Virus record (IMG/VR): IMGVR_UViG_3300012528_001039
Location: 1 to 56,005 of that record
Reading direction: 5' to 3' (one strand)
Source: a virus
Length of the DNA: 56,005 nt
Shown here: positions 15,512 through 24,768 of the stretch, piece by piece
Layout of the letters: each line of letters opens with the position of its first letter
Numbering within the stretch: position 1 is the stretch's first letter
The notes under the pieces: model-generated
What the model saw: only the letters and a program-made list of their open reading frames with translations
Told to the model about the DNA's origin: nothing
Database searches by the model: none
Translations under genes and position numbers: made by a program

Positions 15512-16072
15512 ATGTCAAAATTTATAACTAATGATGGTATTGTAGGTAAAGCAATGCCTTTAACGGGTTTAGTAGGAGCCCCAAATCCTTTACCAGCTTG
15601 GGTTTTTGAAAACCAAACCGGAACATTAGGAACTTTTTTAAATAGTTCTGTACTTTACGTTGGTGTAAGCGGTGATGTTAGTGTTATATTACCTGGTACT
15701 AATTTAAGTTCTGTAAAAGCTCTTTCAATCACAAATGGAGGCAGTGGTTACAGTAATGGTACAGGTGTTGCAACAACAACATCTGGTGATGGATTAGGTT
15801 TAACTGTAAACACAACAGTAACTTCTAACGTAATAACTGCTGTAGCAATAAACGCTGCAGGATCAGGTTACAATGTAAATGATATTGTAACAGTAAGTGG
15901 TGGCGGTGGAAATGCTACTCTACAAATTACAGCCGTAAACGATGGTGTTCCTGTAGCTGCACAAGCTATAACTTTTAAAAACGTTCCAGCTGGTAGCATA
16001 CTACCCGTGGCTGTTGACTATGTTACTGCTCTAAACACTGTTGGAGCTGGTGACATAATTGTATGTAAATAA
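15512..16072 (+). CDS. putative structural/decoration protein with GSGY repeats (186 aa)
   Basis: The N-terminus (MSKFITNDGIVGKAMPLTGL) is followed by strands rich in Val, Thr and Gly. Two related units occur: SITNGGSGYSNGTG and INAAGSGYNVNDIVTVSGGG. The GSGY-x-x-GD-x-VTVSGG pattern is common in phage fibre and head-decoration proteins. The C-terminus VGAGDIIVCK is strand-like. It could decorate the head or form a head fibre. It starts five bases after the holin stop. No enzymatic motif is seen. Confidence 0.65.
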   Translation: MSKFITNDGIVGKAMPLTGLVGAPNPLPAWVFENQTGTLGTFLNSSVLYVGVSGDVSVILPGTNLSSVKALSITNGGSGYSNGTGVATTTSGDGLGLTVNTTVTSNVITAVAINAAGSGYNVNDIVTVSGGGGNATLQITAVNDGVPVAAQAITFKNVPAGSILPVAVDYVTALNTVGAGDIIVCK

Positions 16073-16105
16073 TAAAAAAATATATTAATCAAATTTAATT
16101 AAATC

Positions 16106-16354
16106 ATGGCGAAAGCAAAAAAAATAAAAAAAGAAGAATTAGAACTTGTTAATGAACAACAAAATAAGTTAAATGAATTGTTGAAACATTTAGGTATTTT
16201 AGATGTTGAAAAAATAAATACGCATAGCGTTATTAAAAAATTAAGCGATGAAATACAAGAAACTAAAGAACAGTTAGAAAAAACTTATGGTTCTGTTAAC
16301 ATAGATTTACAAACTGGTAAAATATCTGAAATTACTAAACAAGATGTTGAGTAA
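16106..16354 (+). CDS. coiled-coil phage protein (82 aa)
   Basis: Nearly all helical with heptad-like Leu/Ile spacing (EELELVNEQQNKLNELLKHL, SVIKKLSDEIQETKEQLEK) and a C-terminal YGSVNIDLQTGKISEI strand pair. Unrecognised as a named family, though small coiled-coil proteins of this plan are common just upstream of terminase genes in related phages. Its stop overlaps the next gene by 11 bases. Confidence 0.65.
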   Translation: MAKAKKIKKEELELVNEQQNKLNELLKHLGILDVEKINTHSVIKKLSDEIQETKEQLEKTYGSVNIDLQTGKISEITKQDVE

Positions 16355-16571
16355 TATTAGAAAAATAAGCATTGGATCTGATTATAAAAACGACGCAATG
16401 CATTATTCAGTAGGACAACAAGTTTACGGTGGTCACGAAATATCACATATACTTCTTGACGAAAACGATAATTCCTATAATATTCACATAAAGAAAAACA
16501 ACGAGGTATTGCCATGGAAGAAGTTTAATTCTAACATGGCTATATCAGTTGAGTACGATTTAGAGTATTAA
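16344..16571 (+). CDS. small conserved phage protein (75 aa)
   Basis: Unrecognised. MLSNIRKISIGSDYKNDAMH is followed by SVGQQVYGGHEISHILLDEN, NIHIKKNNEVLPWKKF and a strand SVEYDLEY. The pattern suggests a single compact beta domain. It is sandwiched between overlapping genes (11 bases upstream, 1 base downstream), so it is part of a coupled set ending in the terminase genes. Confidence 0.7.
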   Translation: MLSNIRKISIGSDYKNDAMHYSVGQQVYGGHEISHILLDENDNSYNIHIKKNNEVLPWKKFNSNMAISVEYDLEY

Positions 16572-17176
16572 TGAAAAGTCTATATGATTTTATAGTAAAA
16601 CCATTTGGTAAAGAATATTCTAATAGCATAAAAGTAGATGATAAAGAATTAGTATTAAATACTAAGGTTGAAAACTGGAAGTTTGTTAATAGAATAGCCG
16701 AGGTTATAGAAACACCTAAAGCTTTTAAAACACCTATAAAAAAAGGTGATTTAATAATAGTACATCAAAATGTGTTTAGAACATTTTACGGTATGAAAGG
16801 TGTTAAGAAAAAAAGCAGATCATATTTTAAAAATGATTTGTATTTTTGTAGCTTAGATCAAATATATCTTTATAAAAACAATAATGGTTATCACTCGTTT
16901 GGTGATAGATGTTTTGTTAAACCGATAATAAATAAAGATAAATTAAGCAACAAAAAAGAACAAGCCCTTATAGGTATACTAAAATATAGTAATAACTCAT
17001 TAGAAGCGCTTAATATTAATCCTGGTGATGTTGTGGGTTTTACACCTAACAGCGAATGGGATTTTATTATTGAAAATGAAAGAGTTTATTGTATGAAATC
17101 AAATGATATTGTAATTAAATATGAGCACAAAGGAAACGAAGAAGAATATAATCCAAGCTGGGCGCGTAGCTGTTGA
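16571..17176 (+). CDS. tandem GroES-like protein (201 aa)
   Basis: Two GroES-like halves can be traced. Half one: LYDFIVKPFGKEYS, KELVLNTKVE, VNRIAEVIETP, IKKGDLIIVHQN, then LYFCSLDQIYLYK. Half two: CFVKPIINKDKL, LIGILKY, INPGDVVGFTPNSEW, ERVYCMKSNDIVIKYE. Each follows the GroES order (first strand, loop, GEV-like strand, K-x-GD-x-V-x-F strand, closing S-x-DI strand). A tandem arrangement resembles plant Cpn20. The C-terminus EEEYNPSWARSC is an extra conserved-looking tail. It may be a second lid for the phage or host GroEL. The fold call comes from reading by eye; the single-copy GroES at 7805-8065 lies 8.5 kb upstream. Confidence 0.55.
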   Translation: MKSLYDFIVKPFGKEYSNSIKVDDKELVLNTKVENWKFVNRIAEVIETPKAFKTPIKKGDLIIVHQNVFRTFYGMKGVKKKSRSYFKNDLYFCSLDQIYLYKNNNGYHSFGDRCFVKPIINKDKLSNKKEQALIGILKYSNNSLEALNINPGDVVGFTPNSEWDFIIENERVYCMKSNDIVIKYEHKGNEEEYNPSWARSC

Positions 17177-17402
17177 AGAGCTTATAAAGGTGGCTAAAGA
17201 ACCTATTGTAGATTCAGACGATGATATATCTGCAGACAGACTTAAAAATGCTGCAGCAACAAAAAAATTAGCAATATTTGATGCTTTTGAAATATTACAA
17301 CGTTTACAAGAAGAAGAGGATATGTTAAACGAAAAACCAAAAGAAGTTAAAAAAGAAAGAACTTTTGCTGGTTTTGCTGAAGGTAGATCTAAAAATGTAT
17401 AA
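17121..17402 (+). CDS. candidate small terminase subunit (93 aa)
   Basis: A short, mostly helical acidic protein (AGRVAVEELIKVAKEPIVDS, SADRLKNAAATKKLAIFDAF, EILQRLQEEEDMLNE) with a basic tail (FAGFAEGRSKNV). It overlaps the tandem GroES-like gene by 56 bases and the large terminase start by 8 bases. Position immediately before the large terminase gene and a helical plan are the only grounds for a small-terminase call; no helix-turn-helix is clear. Confidence 0.45.
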   Translation: MSTKETKKNIIQAGRVAVEELIKVAKEPIVDSDDDISADRLKNAAATKKLAIFDAFEILQRLQEEEDMLNEKPKEVKKERTFAGFAEGRSKNV

Positions 17403-19611
17403 ACAAACTTTATATAAAATACTAGAAGATCATATTCCAAGTAAAGTTTTAAAAAGAAATAACAAAAGCAATAGTTGGGAATATGGTTATAACGAAGAAC
17501 ACGATGTTGTAGTTATAAGTAAAACTGGTAAAATAGGTCAAGTGTATGAGATACAAAACCTAAAAATAGCTTTACCAAAAAAAGAAAATATATATAAGTT
17601 TGATAACAATAAGTGGACACAATTTGAATATCCAAAAGAGTTAGATAGAATTAAATCTACTTTTGATTGGAAACAATATCCACTAGATTTTAAAGAAAAG
17701 TGGTATGATTACATCGATAATGAGTTTACCCGTAGGGAGAAAGGTTTTTGGTTTTATAACAAAGACATTCCTACTTATATTACTGGTACTCATTACATGT
17801 ACTTGCAGTGGAGTAAGATTGATGTCGGGGCACCAGACTTTCGGGAGTCAAATAGATTATTCTTCATTTTCTGGGAAGCTTGTAAAGCCGATGATAGATG
17901 TTACGGACTGTGCTACCTTAAGAACAGACGTTCTGGGTTTTCCTTTATGGCGTCAGGAGAGGTGGTTAACTTGGCAACCATATCATCTGACTCTAGATAT
18001 GGTATATTATCAAAGTCCGGTCCTGATGCTAAAAAGATGTTCACAGACAAGGTGGTACCCATATCGGTTAATTACCCCTTCTTTTTCAAGCCGACCCAGG
18101 ACGGTATGGACCGCCCAAAGACCGAGCTTGCCTACCGTGTACCAGCCTCAAAGTTCACCCGTAGAAAGCTCACCGCTGCCTACGACGAAACCGAGGACGA
18201 ATTACAGGGATTGGACACCACAATCGACTGGAAGAATACAGGTGACAACTCCTACGATGGGGAGAAACTTAAACTCCTCGTCCATGATGAAAGCGGTAAA
18301 TGGGAGAAGCCGAACAACATCCTCAACAACTGGAGGGTTACAAAAACCACGCTAAGATTAGGTGGTAGAATTATAGGTAAGTGTATGATGGGATCAACCA
18401 GTAATGCACTTGACAAAGGTGGTAATAACTTTAAAAAACTATATTATGATTCGAACGTCAAAGAAAGAAACGCCAATGGAGAGACTCGCTCAGGATTATA
18501 TTCTTTGTTCATACCTATGGAATGGAACTACGAAGGATACATTGATTCTTATGGCTTACCTGTCTTCGAAACTCCAATCGAAAATACAGAGGGTCCGCAC
18601 GGAAGAAAAATAAAAATAGGTGTACTAGAATATTGGCAAAACGAAGTTGATGGTTTAAAAAAAGATCAAGAAGGTTTAAATGAATTTTATAGACAGTTTC
18701 CAAGAACAGAACAACATGCGTTTAGAGACGAAGCTAAACAATCTTTATTTAACTTAACTAAAATATACGAACAAATAGATTATAACGAAGATTTTAGAAC
18801 AAACACTTTTGTTACAAAAGGATCGTTTCAATGGCAAAATGGTGTTAAAGATACTAAGGTTTTATTTGTTCCTAATGATTCAGGTAGATTTAGTGTAACT
18901 TGGGTTCCACCTTTAAATTTACAAAATCGTGTAATAATTAAAAATGGATTAAAATACCCAGGAAATGAACATTGTGGCTCTTTTGGTTGTGATCCATATG
19001 ACATATCAGGTACTGTTGACGCGCGTGGTTCTAAAGGATCACTTCACGGATTAACAAAGTTTTCAATGGAAGATGTGCCTAATAGTATGTTTTTTTTAGA
19101 ATACATAGCAAGACCACAGACTGCTGAGATATTTTTCGAAGATGTTCTTATGGCTTGTGTGTTTTATGGAATGCCTATATTAGCAGAAAATAATAAACCT
19201 AGACTTTTATATCATTTTAAAAGAAGAGGTTATAGAGGTTATTCTATGAATAGACCAGATAAAGTATATATGAAATTATCTGTAACAGAAAAAGAAATAG
19301 GTGGAATACCTAATTCAAGTCAAGATATAAAACAAGCTCACGCGGCTGCTATAGAATCCTATATTGAAAATTATGTAGGTAAATTAGACGAAGGTTATGG
19401 AAACGTATATTTTCAAAAAACTTTAGAAGATTGGTCTAGATTTGATATAAATGATAGAACAAAACACGATGCTTCTATTAGTTCAGGTTTAGCAATAATG
19501 GCTTGTAATAAAAATCTTTACACGCCAGTTTTTAAAAGAAAATTAGAAGTTAAAAACCTTGGTTTTAAAAAATATGACAATAAAGGATTTAGTTCAAAAA
19601 TAATAAGATAA
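17395..19611 (+). CDS. terL: terminase large subunit (packaging ATPase/nuclease)
   Basis: The start was set at MYKQTLYKIL (17395) because the upstream ATG lies deeper in the preceding gene. The 738-aa product has a P-loop region LKNRRSGFSFMASGE of the RR-x-G-x-S type used by phage terminases, a Walker B-like KLLVHDESGKWEKP with the catalytic DE, and a C-terminal RNase H-like nuclease part beginning at the Asp of HCGSFGCDPYDISG. It should pump DNA into procapsids through the portal encoded next door. About 17800-18360 of the gene is much richer in G+C (about half by hand count over 18061-18360) than the flanks (about 20-30%), with codons such as CCC, CTC and ACC rare elsewhere here. Confidence 0.88.
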   Translation: MYKQTLYKILEDHIPSKVLKRNNKSNSWEYGYNEEHDVVVISKTGKIGQVYEIQNLKIALPKKENIYKFDNNKWTQFEYPKELDRIKSTFDWKQYPLDFKEKWYDYIDNEFTRREKGFWFYNKDIPTYITGTHYMYLQWSKIDVGAPDFRESNRLFFIFWEACKADDRCYGLCYLKNRRSGFSFMASGEVVNLATISSDSRYGILSKSGPDAKKMFTDKVVPISVNYPFFFKPTQDGMDRPKTELAYRVPASKFTRRKLTAAYDETEDELQGLDTTIDWKNTGDNSYDGEKLKLLVHDESGKWEKPNNILNNWRVTKTTLRLGGRIIGKCMMGSTSNALDKGGNNFKKLYYDSNVKERNANGETRSGLYSLFIPMEWNYEGYIDSYGLPVFETPIENTEGPHGRKIKIGVLEYWQNEVDGLKKDQEGLNEFYRQFPRTEQHAFRDEAKQSLFNLTKIYEQIDYNEDFRTNTFVTKGSFQWQNGVKDTKVLFVPNDSGRFSVTWVPPLNLQNRVIIKNGLKYPGNEHCGSFGCDPYDISGTVDARGSKGSLHGLTKFSMEDVPNSMFFLEYIARPQTAEIFFEDVLMACVFYGMPILAENNKPRLLYHFKRRGYRGYSMNRPDKVYMKLSVTEKEIGGIPNSSQDIKQAHAAAIESYIENYVGKLDEGYGNVYFQKTLEDWSRFDINDRTKHDASISSGLAIMACNKNLYTPVFKRKLEVKNLGFKKYDNKGFSSKIIR

Positions 19612-22026
19612 ATGATTTACACTAATTACGCAGGTTCGTTTCCTAGTCAGGTAGTATCTGATGAAGAAAAGCAAAGTTATGATTATGGTTACGCCGTAGG
19701 ACGAGCTATTGAAGGAGAGTGGTTTTCTGGAGATAGAGGGGGTTTAGGTAATAGATACCAGAATAGCTGGTTAAATTTTCATAGATTAAGACTTTACGCA
19801 AGAGGTGAACAACCTGTACAAAAATACAAAGATGAATTAGCTGTCAATGGCGATTTATCTTATTTAAATTTAGACTGGAAACCAGTACCTATTATACCTA
19901 AGTTTGTAGATATAATAGTTAATGGTATGTCTCAAAAAATATTTGACATTAAAGCTTTTGCTCAAGATCCTGAATCTTTAAAGCAAAGAACAAAGTATGC
20001 AGATGCGATAATGCGAGACATGTATGCTAAAGAAATTATTGAAGCAACTAATCAAGCTACTGGTATGAATTTTTTCAATACCAATGATCCTAATAATATA
20101 CCAGAATCTCAGCAAGAATTAGATCTTCATATGCAATTAAGCTATAAACAATCAATTGAAATAGCTGAAGAAGAGGCTATAGAGAATGTTTTATCTTATA
20201 ACAAATACGAATTAATAAAGAAAAGATTAATACAAGATTTAACTATAATAGGTATAGCTGCTGTTAAAACAGATTTTAATTTAGCTAACGGTGTTACTGT
20301 TAATTATGTTGACCCTGCTAATTTAGTTTATTCATACACGGAAGATCCTAACTTTGATGATATATATTATGCTGGAGAAGTTAAATCAATAAGTTTAGTT
20401 GAGCTTAAAAAACAATTTCCTGGTTTAACAGATGAAGAACTTAAAAAAATAGAAAAATTTCCAGGTGACGCAAATTATACTAGGAATTTCTATGCACAAC
20501 AAGATTCATATAATCAAGTTCAAGTTTTATATTTTGAATATAAAACATACAGCAATCAAGTATTTAAAATAAAACAAACAGATCAAGGTTTAGAAAAAGC
20601 TTTAGAAAAACCAGATACTTTTAATCCTCAACCAAATGATAATTTTGAAAGAGTAGGTAGAAGTATAGAAGTTTTATATACAGGAGCAAAAATACTTGGT
20701 CATGAAATGATGTTAGATTGGAGGTTATCTGAAAATATGACTAGACCTAATTCTAATTTAACAAAAGTTAATATGAATTACTCTATATGTGCACCACGTA
20801 TGTACAAAGGCGCTATTGAGTCTACAGTTAGCAGAATAACAGGTTTTGCTGATATGATACAATTAACACATTTGAAGTTACAACAAGTATTATCACGCAT
20901 GGTTCCTGATGGTGTTTTTGTTGATGTAGATGGTTTAGCTGAAGTTGATTTAGGTAATGGAACAAATTATAATGCGTCTGAAGCGTTAAACATGTATTTT
21001 CAAACAGGTTCTATTGTTGGTAGATCTATGACGCAAGATGGCGATTTAAATAGAGGTAAAGTACCTATTCAAGAGCTTCAAACAAGCAATGGAGGTGCTA
21101 AAATACAAAGCCTAATTCAAACTTACCAGTATTATTTACAAATGATACGTGATGTAACCGGTTTAAATGAAGCAAGCGACGCTAGCACACCTAGTAAAGA
21201 TGCGTTAGTAGGTTTACAAAAATTAGCTGCTGCTAATTCAAATACTGCATTAAGACATATTATGCAAGGTGGTTTATATTTAACATTAAGATCTTGTGAA
21301 AATATAGCTCTTAGAATAGCAGACGCGTTAAATTACCCTTTAACAAGAGCTGCTTTAATAGATTCTATATCTTCATATAACACAGGAACTTTAGAAGAAT
21401 TACAAGAAAAAAATCTTCAAGATTTTGGTATATTCTTAGAATTAGAACCAGATGAAGAGGCTAAAGCTCAATTAGAGCAAAATATACAAATAGCTTTGCA
21501 GTCAGGTGGTATAGACTTAGACGATGCTATAGATATTAGACAAGTTAAAAACATAAAACTAGCAAATGCTTTATTAAAACAGAAACGTAAAGAAAAAGCT
21601 AAAAAAGATCAAGAAAACCAAAGAGCTAATATACAAGCTCAAGCTCAAGCAAACGCACAAGCTTCTGAAGCTGCTATAACAGCAGAAATGCAAAAACAAC
21701 AAGCTTTAGCAGAAACTGAAATACAAATTGAAACCTCTAAAATGCAATTAGAAATAAAGAAAATGTTACAAGAGGCAGAAATAAAGAAAGGTTTGATGGC
21801 TGAGGAATTTCAATACAATATGCAGTTAGCAAAAATAAAAGCTGACGCAGAGACTCAAAAAGAACAAGAAATAGAGAATAGAAAAGACAATAGAATAAAA
21901 ATGCAAGGTTCTCAAGAGTCAAAACTAATAGATCAAAGAAAAAATAATACATTACCTCAAGATTTTGAATCCGCTGGATTTGATAATTTAGGTGGTTTCG
22001 GGTTAGAACAATTTGACCCTAGATAA
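19612..22026 (+). CDS. portal protein (804 aa)
   Basis: It follows the terminase with no gap. The N-terminal half fits a portal core: an early acidic aromatic region (GEWFSGDRGGLGNRYQNSW), a long helix-rich wing (EIAEEEAIENVLSYNKYELI) and a stretch with YVDPANLVYSYTEDPNFDD. The central part (QTYQYYLQMIRDVTGLNEAS) is the hallmark stem/crown helix of podovirus-type portals. The C-terminal 170 residues are a long Gln/Ala/Lys-rich coiled coil (ANIQAQAQANAQASEAAI) that could reach into the capsid as a barrel. It forms the dodecameric DNA entry channel. Confidence 0.85.
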   Translation: MIYTNYAGSFPSQVVSDEEKQSYDYGYAVGRAIEGEWFSGDRGGLGNRYQNSWLNFHRLRLYARGEQPVQKYKDELAVNGDLSYLNLDWKPVPIIPKFVDIIVNGMSQKIFDIKAFAQDPESLKQRTKYADAIMRDMYAKEIIEATNQATGMNFFNTNDPNNIPESQQELDLHMQLSYKQSIEIAEEEAIENVLSYNKYELIKKRLIQDLTIIGIAAVKTDFNLANGVTVNYVDPANLVYSYTEDPNFDDIYYAGEVKSISLVELKKQFPGLTDEELKKIEKFPGDANYTRNFYAQQDSYNQVQVLYFEYKTYSNQVFKIKQTDQGLEKALEKPDTFNPQPNDNFERVGRSIEVLYTGAKILGHEMMLDWRLSENMTRPNSNLTKVNMNYSICAPRMYKGAIESTVSRITGFADMIQLTHLKLQQVLSRMVPDGVFVDVDGLAEVDLGNGTNYNASEALNMYFQTGSIVGRSMTQDGDLNRGKVPIQELQTSNGGAKIQSLIQTYQYYLQMIRDVTGLNEASDASTPSKDALVGLQKLAAANSNTALRHIMQGGLYLTLRSCENIALRIADALNYPLTRAALIDSISSYNTGTLEELQEKNLQDFGIFLELEPDEEAKAQLEQNIQIALQSGGIDLDDAIDIRQVKNIKLANALLKQKRKEKAKKDQENQRANIQAQAQANAQASEAAITAEMQKQQALAETEIQIETSKMQLEIKKMLQEAEIKKGLMAEEFQYNMQLAKIKADAETQKEQEIENRKDNRIKMQGSQESKLIDQRKNNTLPQDFESAGFDNLGGFGLEQFDPR

Positions 22027-22041
22027 AAAAAATTGTAAATT

Positions 22042-22057
22042 TTTAATTATATTATAT
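22042..22057 (+). promoter_or_regulatory. shared 16-base AT leader element, copy 1
   Basis: TTTAATTATATTATAT lies immediately before the scaffold ATG (22059). The identical 16 bases precede the gene at 24786 (24769-24784). Its function is unknown: a leader for initiation or part of a phage promoter. Confidence 0.5.
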
Positions 22058-22058
22058 T

Positions 22059-23258
22059 ATGTCAGAAAAAAACAATGAACCTGTAAAACAGGAAGGAGAT
22101 TTTAAAATTAAATCTAAAAAAAGAGTTCCTAAAAAACTTACAACACCAGAAGAAACAATTAAAATGGATATGGCTTCTGCTAAAAAAGAGGAACCTGCAA
22201 AAATAGATTTATCAAAAACAAAAGAAAAACAAGATGCCGTTCAAAAGCAAGAAACAGAGAGCAGCGTGTTACGCGAAGAAGGATCCGAGGTGGGATTGCA
22301 AAAAGTGGGACAAACACACGAAGAGCCCGCTGAGACTGTTATTAAAGAAATACCAGTAGAAGAAAAGAAAGAAGAAAAAGAAATAAAAAAACAAGTTGAA
22401 GAAGCTATAAGAGATGAAAAAGTTTTAGGTAAACCATTACCTGAAAATATTGAAAAGCTTGTTAATTTTATGGAAGAAACTGGTGGAACGGTTCAAGATT
22501 ATGTAAGACTAAGTGCTGATTACACTAAAGTAGATGACACTAGCTTACTAAGAGAATATTATAAAAATACTCGTCCACATTTAGATTATGAAGAAGTTAA
22601 TTTTTTATTAGAAGATAACTTTAAATATGACGAAGAAGTAGACGACGAAAGAGATGTTAGAAAGAAAAAACTAGCATATAAAGAAGAAATTGGAAAAGCT
22701 AAAAGCTTTTTAGAAGATCTTAAAAGTAAATATTACGATGAAATCAAGTTGAAATCAAACGTAAATAAAGATCAACAAAAAGCAATTGACTTTTTTAATA
22801 GATACAATGAGGAACAAAAAGTGTTATCCAAACAACGAGAAGATTTTGAACGTGTAACAAGAAGTACTTTTAATGATAAATTCGAAGGTTTTGATTTTGA
22901 TTTAGGAGAAAAAAAATTTAGATACGGTATTAAAAATCCAAACGAAGTGGTTGACAATCAACTAGACATTACTAATTTTGTTAAGACGTTCTTAAATGAA
23001 AAAGGTGTACTAGAAGATGCAAAAGGTTATCACAAAGCCATGTATGCTGCAAGAAATGCAGATACAATAGCTAAACATTTTTACGAACAAGGCAAAGCCG
23101 ACGCTGTAAAAGACGTTGTTGCTAAGTCTAAAAACATAACTACAGAACCTAGAAAAGAAGGTAATGCTGGAAGTGTTTTTGTTAATGGTCTAAAAGTAAG
23201 GGCTATAAGTGGTGCTGATTCTTCTAAATTAAAGATAAAAACAAAAAAATTTAACTAA
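22059..23258 (+). CDS. putative capsid scaffolding protein (399 aa)
   Basis: A highly charged, Lys/Glu-rich, mostly helical protein located between portal and major capsid genes, the usual place for scaffold. The N-terminal 120 residues are low complexity (EEKKEEKEIKKQVEEAIRDE); the middle is helical (EIGKAKSFLEDLKSKYYDE) and the C-terminus is basic (SSKLKIKTKKFN), the usual capsid-binding end of scaffolds. About 22260-22345 is richer in G+C than its surroundings. The call rests on position and composition; no catalytic protease motif was seen. Confidence 0.7.
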   Translation: MSEKNNEPVKQEGDFKIKSKKRVPKKLTTPEETIKMDMASAKKEEPAKIDLSKTKEKQDAVQKQETESSVLREEGSEVGLQKVGQTHEEPAETVIKEIPVEEKKEEKEIKKQVEEAIRDEKVLGKPLPENIEKLVNFMEETGGTVQDYVRLSADYTKVDDTSLLREYYKNTRPHLDYEEVNFLLEDNFKYDEEVDDERDVRKKKLAYKEEIGKAKSFLEDLKSKYYDEIKLKSNVNKDQQKAIDFFNRYNEEQKVLSKQREDFERVTRSTFNDKFEGFDFDLGEKKFRYGIKNPNEVVDNQLDITNFVKTFLNEKGVLEDAKGYHKAMYAARNADTIAKHFYEQGKADAVKDVVAKSKNITTEPRKEGNAGSVFVNGLKVRAISGADSSKLKIKTKKFN

Positions 23259-23274
23259 TTAAAAATTAAAGATT

Positions 23275-24714
23275 ATGGCTTTAACACCACAATTTGGGTC
23301 AATTGTCCCATCTCAAAAGCAAGAAGTCTTAAATAGCAATTATCTACAGTGGACTGACAAAGCTGCTGCTGATTTTGTAGATTTCGCGCAACAATACCTA
23401 CCTGAGGTATACGAACAAGAAGTAGAGCGTTATGGAAACAGAACGTTAGGCGGATTTTTACGTATGGTAGGGGCTGAAATGCCTATGACCTCTGATCAAG
23501 TAATTTGGTCTTAGCAAAACAGACTACATATAGCTTATACTGGTCTTACACCTGCTTACGGTGCAAGTAATGTTATCAATTTTACAGGTACAGCTGCTGA
23601 TGTAACTAACGTTATATCTGTAGGAGCTACTATCGTAGTTTTAGATGACAATGGAGTAGAAGCAAAATGTTATGTTAGCGCTACTGTTCCTGGTGGAGCT
23701 GGTGTAGGACAAATTACTGCTCTACCTTATACTGCTAATACTTTAGCTCTTGCTGGTTTAACTGGTAAAGTAAAAGTATTTGTATATGGTTCTGAATACG
23801 CTAAAGGTTCTTCAACACCTAATTATAGTGCAACTTCAACAGACGGCTATATTAGTGTTGATCCTTCATTTAAGCAATATTCTAACTCACCAATCATTAT
23901 TAGAAACAAATACGTTGTAAATGGTTCTGATATGGCACAAATCGGTTGGGTAGAAGTTGCAACTGAAGACGGAACTTCTGGTTATTTATGGTATTTAAAA
24001 GCAGAGTCTGAAACAAGACTACGTTTTGAAGATTACCTAGAAATGGCTATGGTTGAAGGAGAATTAAAAAATAACGCTGCTATTCCTGCTGGATTAGGTG
24101 GTACTCAAGGTTTATTTGCTGCTATCAATGATAGAGGTAATGTACAAACTGGTTTTACTGCTGCTGCTGGAATTGATGCTTTTGATGCAATTCTTAAAAA
24201 CTTAGACACTCAAGGTGCTATTGAAGAAAACATGCTTTTCTTACAGAGACAAACTGCTCTTGACTTTGATGACATGCTAGCTAGCATTTCTGGCGGATAC
24301 GCTGGAGGTACTGCTTTTGGTTTGTTTGAAAATTCTGAAGAAATGGCTCTTAACCTTGGATTTTCAGGTTTCCGTAGAGGATCTTATGATTTCTACAAAA
24401 CTGACTGGAAATACTTAAATGACGCTTCTACAAGAGGTGGAATGGTTGGACCTTCATCAATCGAAGGTGTTTTAATTCCTGCTGGAACTTCAACAGTATA
24501 TGATCAAATCTTAGGTACTAACATTAGAAGACCTTTCTTACACGTAAGATATAGAGCTTCTCAAGGTGATGACAGAAGAATGAAATCATGGTTAACTGGT
24601 TCTGCTGGTGGTGCTTTTACATCTGATCTAGATGCTATGGAAGTAAACTTCCTATCTGAAAGATGTTTAGTAACACAAGCTGCTAACAACTTTGTATTGT
24701 TTAAAGGATTATAA
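23275..24714 (+). CDS. major capsid protein, interrupted by an in-frame TAG at codon 80
   Basis: Codons 1-79 (MALTPQFGSIVPSQKQ ... MTSDQVIWS) and 81-479 (QNRLHIAYTGLTPAYG ... NFVLFKGL) lie in one frame, split only by TAG at 23512-23514. The second part has no good start until 23932 and holds most of the capsid fold: a Gly/Thr/Val-rich segment, then IIIRNKYVVNGSDMAQIGWV and HVRYRASQGDDRRMKSW. Position after portal and scaffold and the strong hairpin afterwards fit the major capsid protein. The residue before QNRLH is probably Glu in relatives (GAG to TAG). TAG ends other genes here (groEL, nrdA, the resolvase), so general recoding is unlikely. Readthrough, suppression, a natural null mutation or a consensus error remain possible. 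Confidence 0.85.
23512..23514 (+). other. in-frame amber codon inside the major capsid gene
   Basis: TAG between GTAATTTGGTCT and CAAAACAGACTA. The reading frame is open on both sides, and no frameshift is needed. Confidence 0.95.
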
Positions 24715-24729
24715 TAATCCAAACTGATG

Positions 24730-24756
24730 ATTATCCCCGTCTTCGGGCGGGGTAAT
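24730..24756 (+). terminator. UUCG-loop hairpin after the capsid gene
   Basis: CCCCG-T-C (24735-24741) pairs with G-G-CGGGG (24746-24752, one wobble) around a C(TTCG)G tetraloop, with further AT pairs outside. It lies 16 bases after the capsid stop and about 30 bases before the next ATG. It lacks a clear T run, so it may stabilise or process the transcript as well as terminate it. Confidence 0.8.
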
Positions 24757-24768
24757 TATTATAAACTA

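Noticed and set aside
23275-24714. Whole-genome reassignment of TAG to glutamine, as in some crAss-like phages.
   Set aside because: Only one internal TAG was found in the large structural genes, and TAG ends several genes (for example nrdA at 46678 and groEL at 7821).
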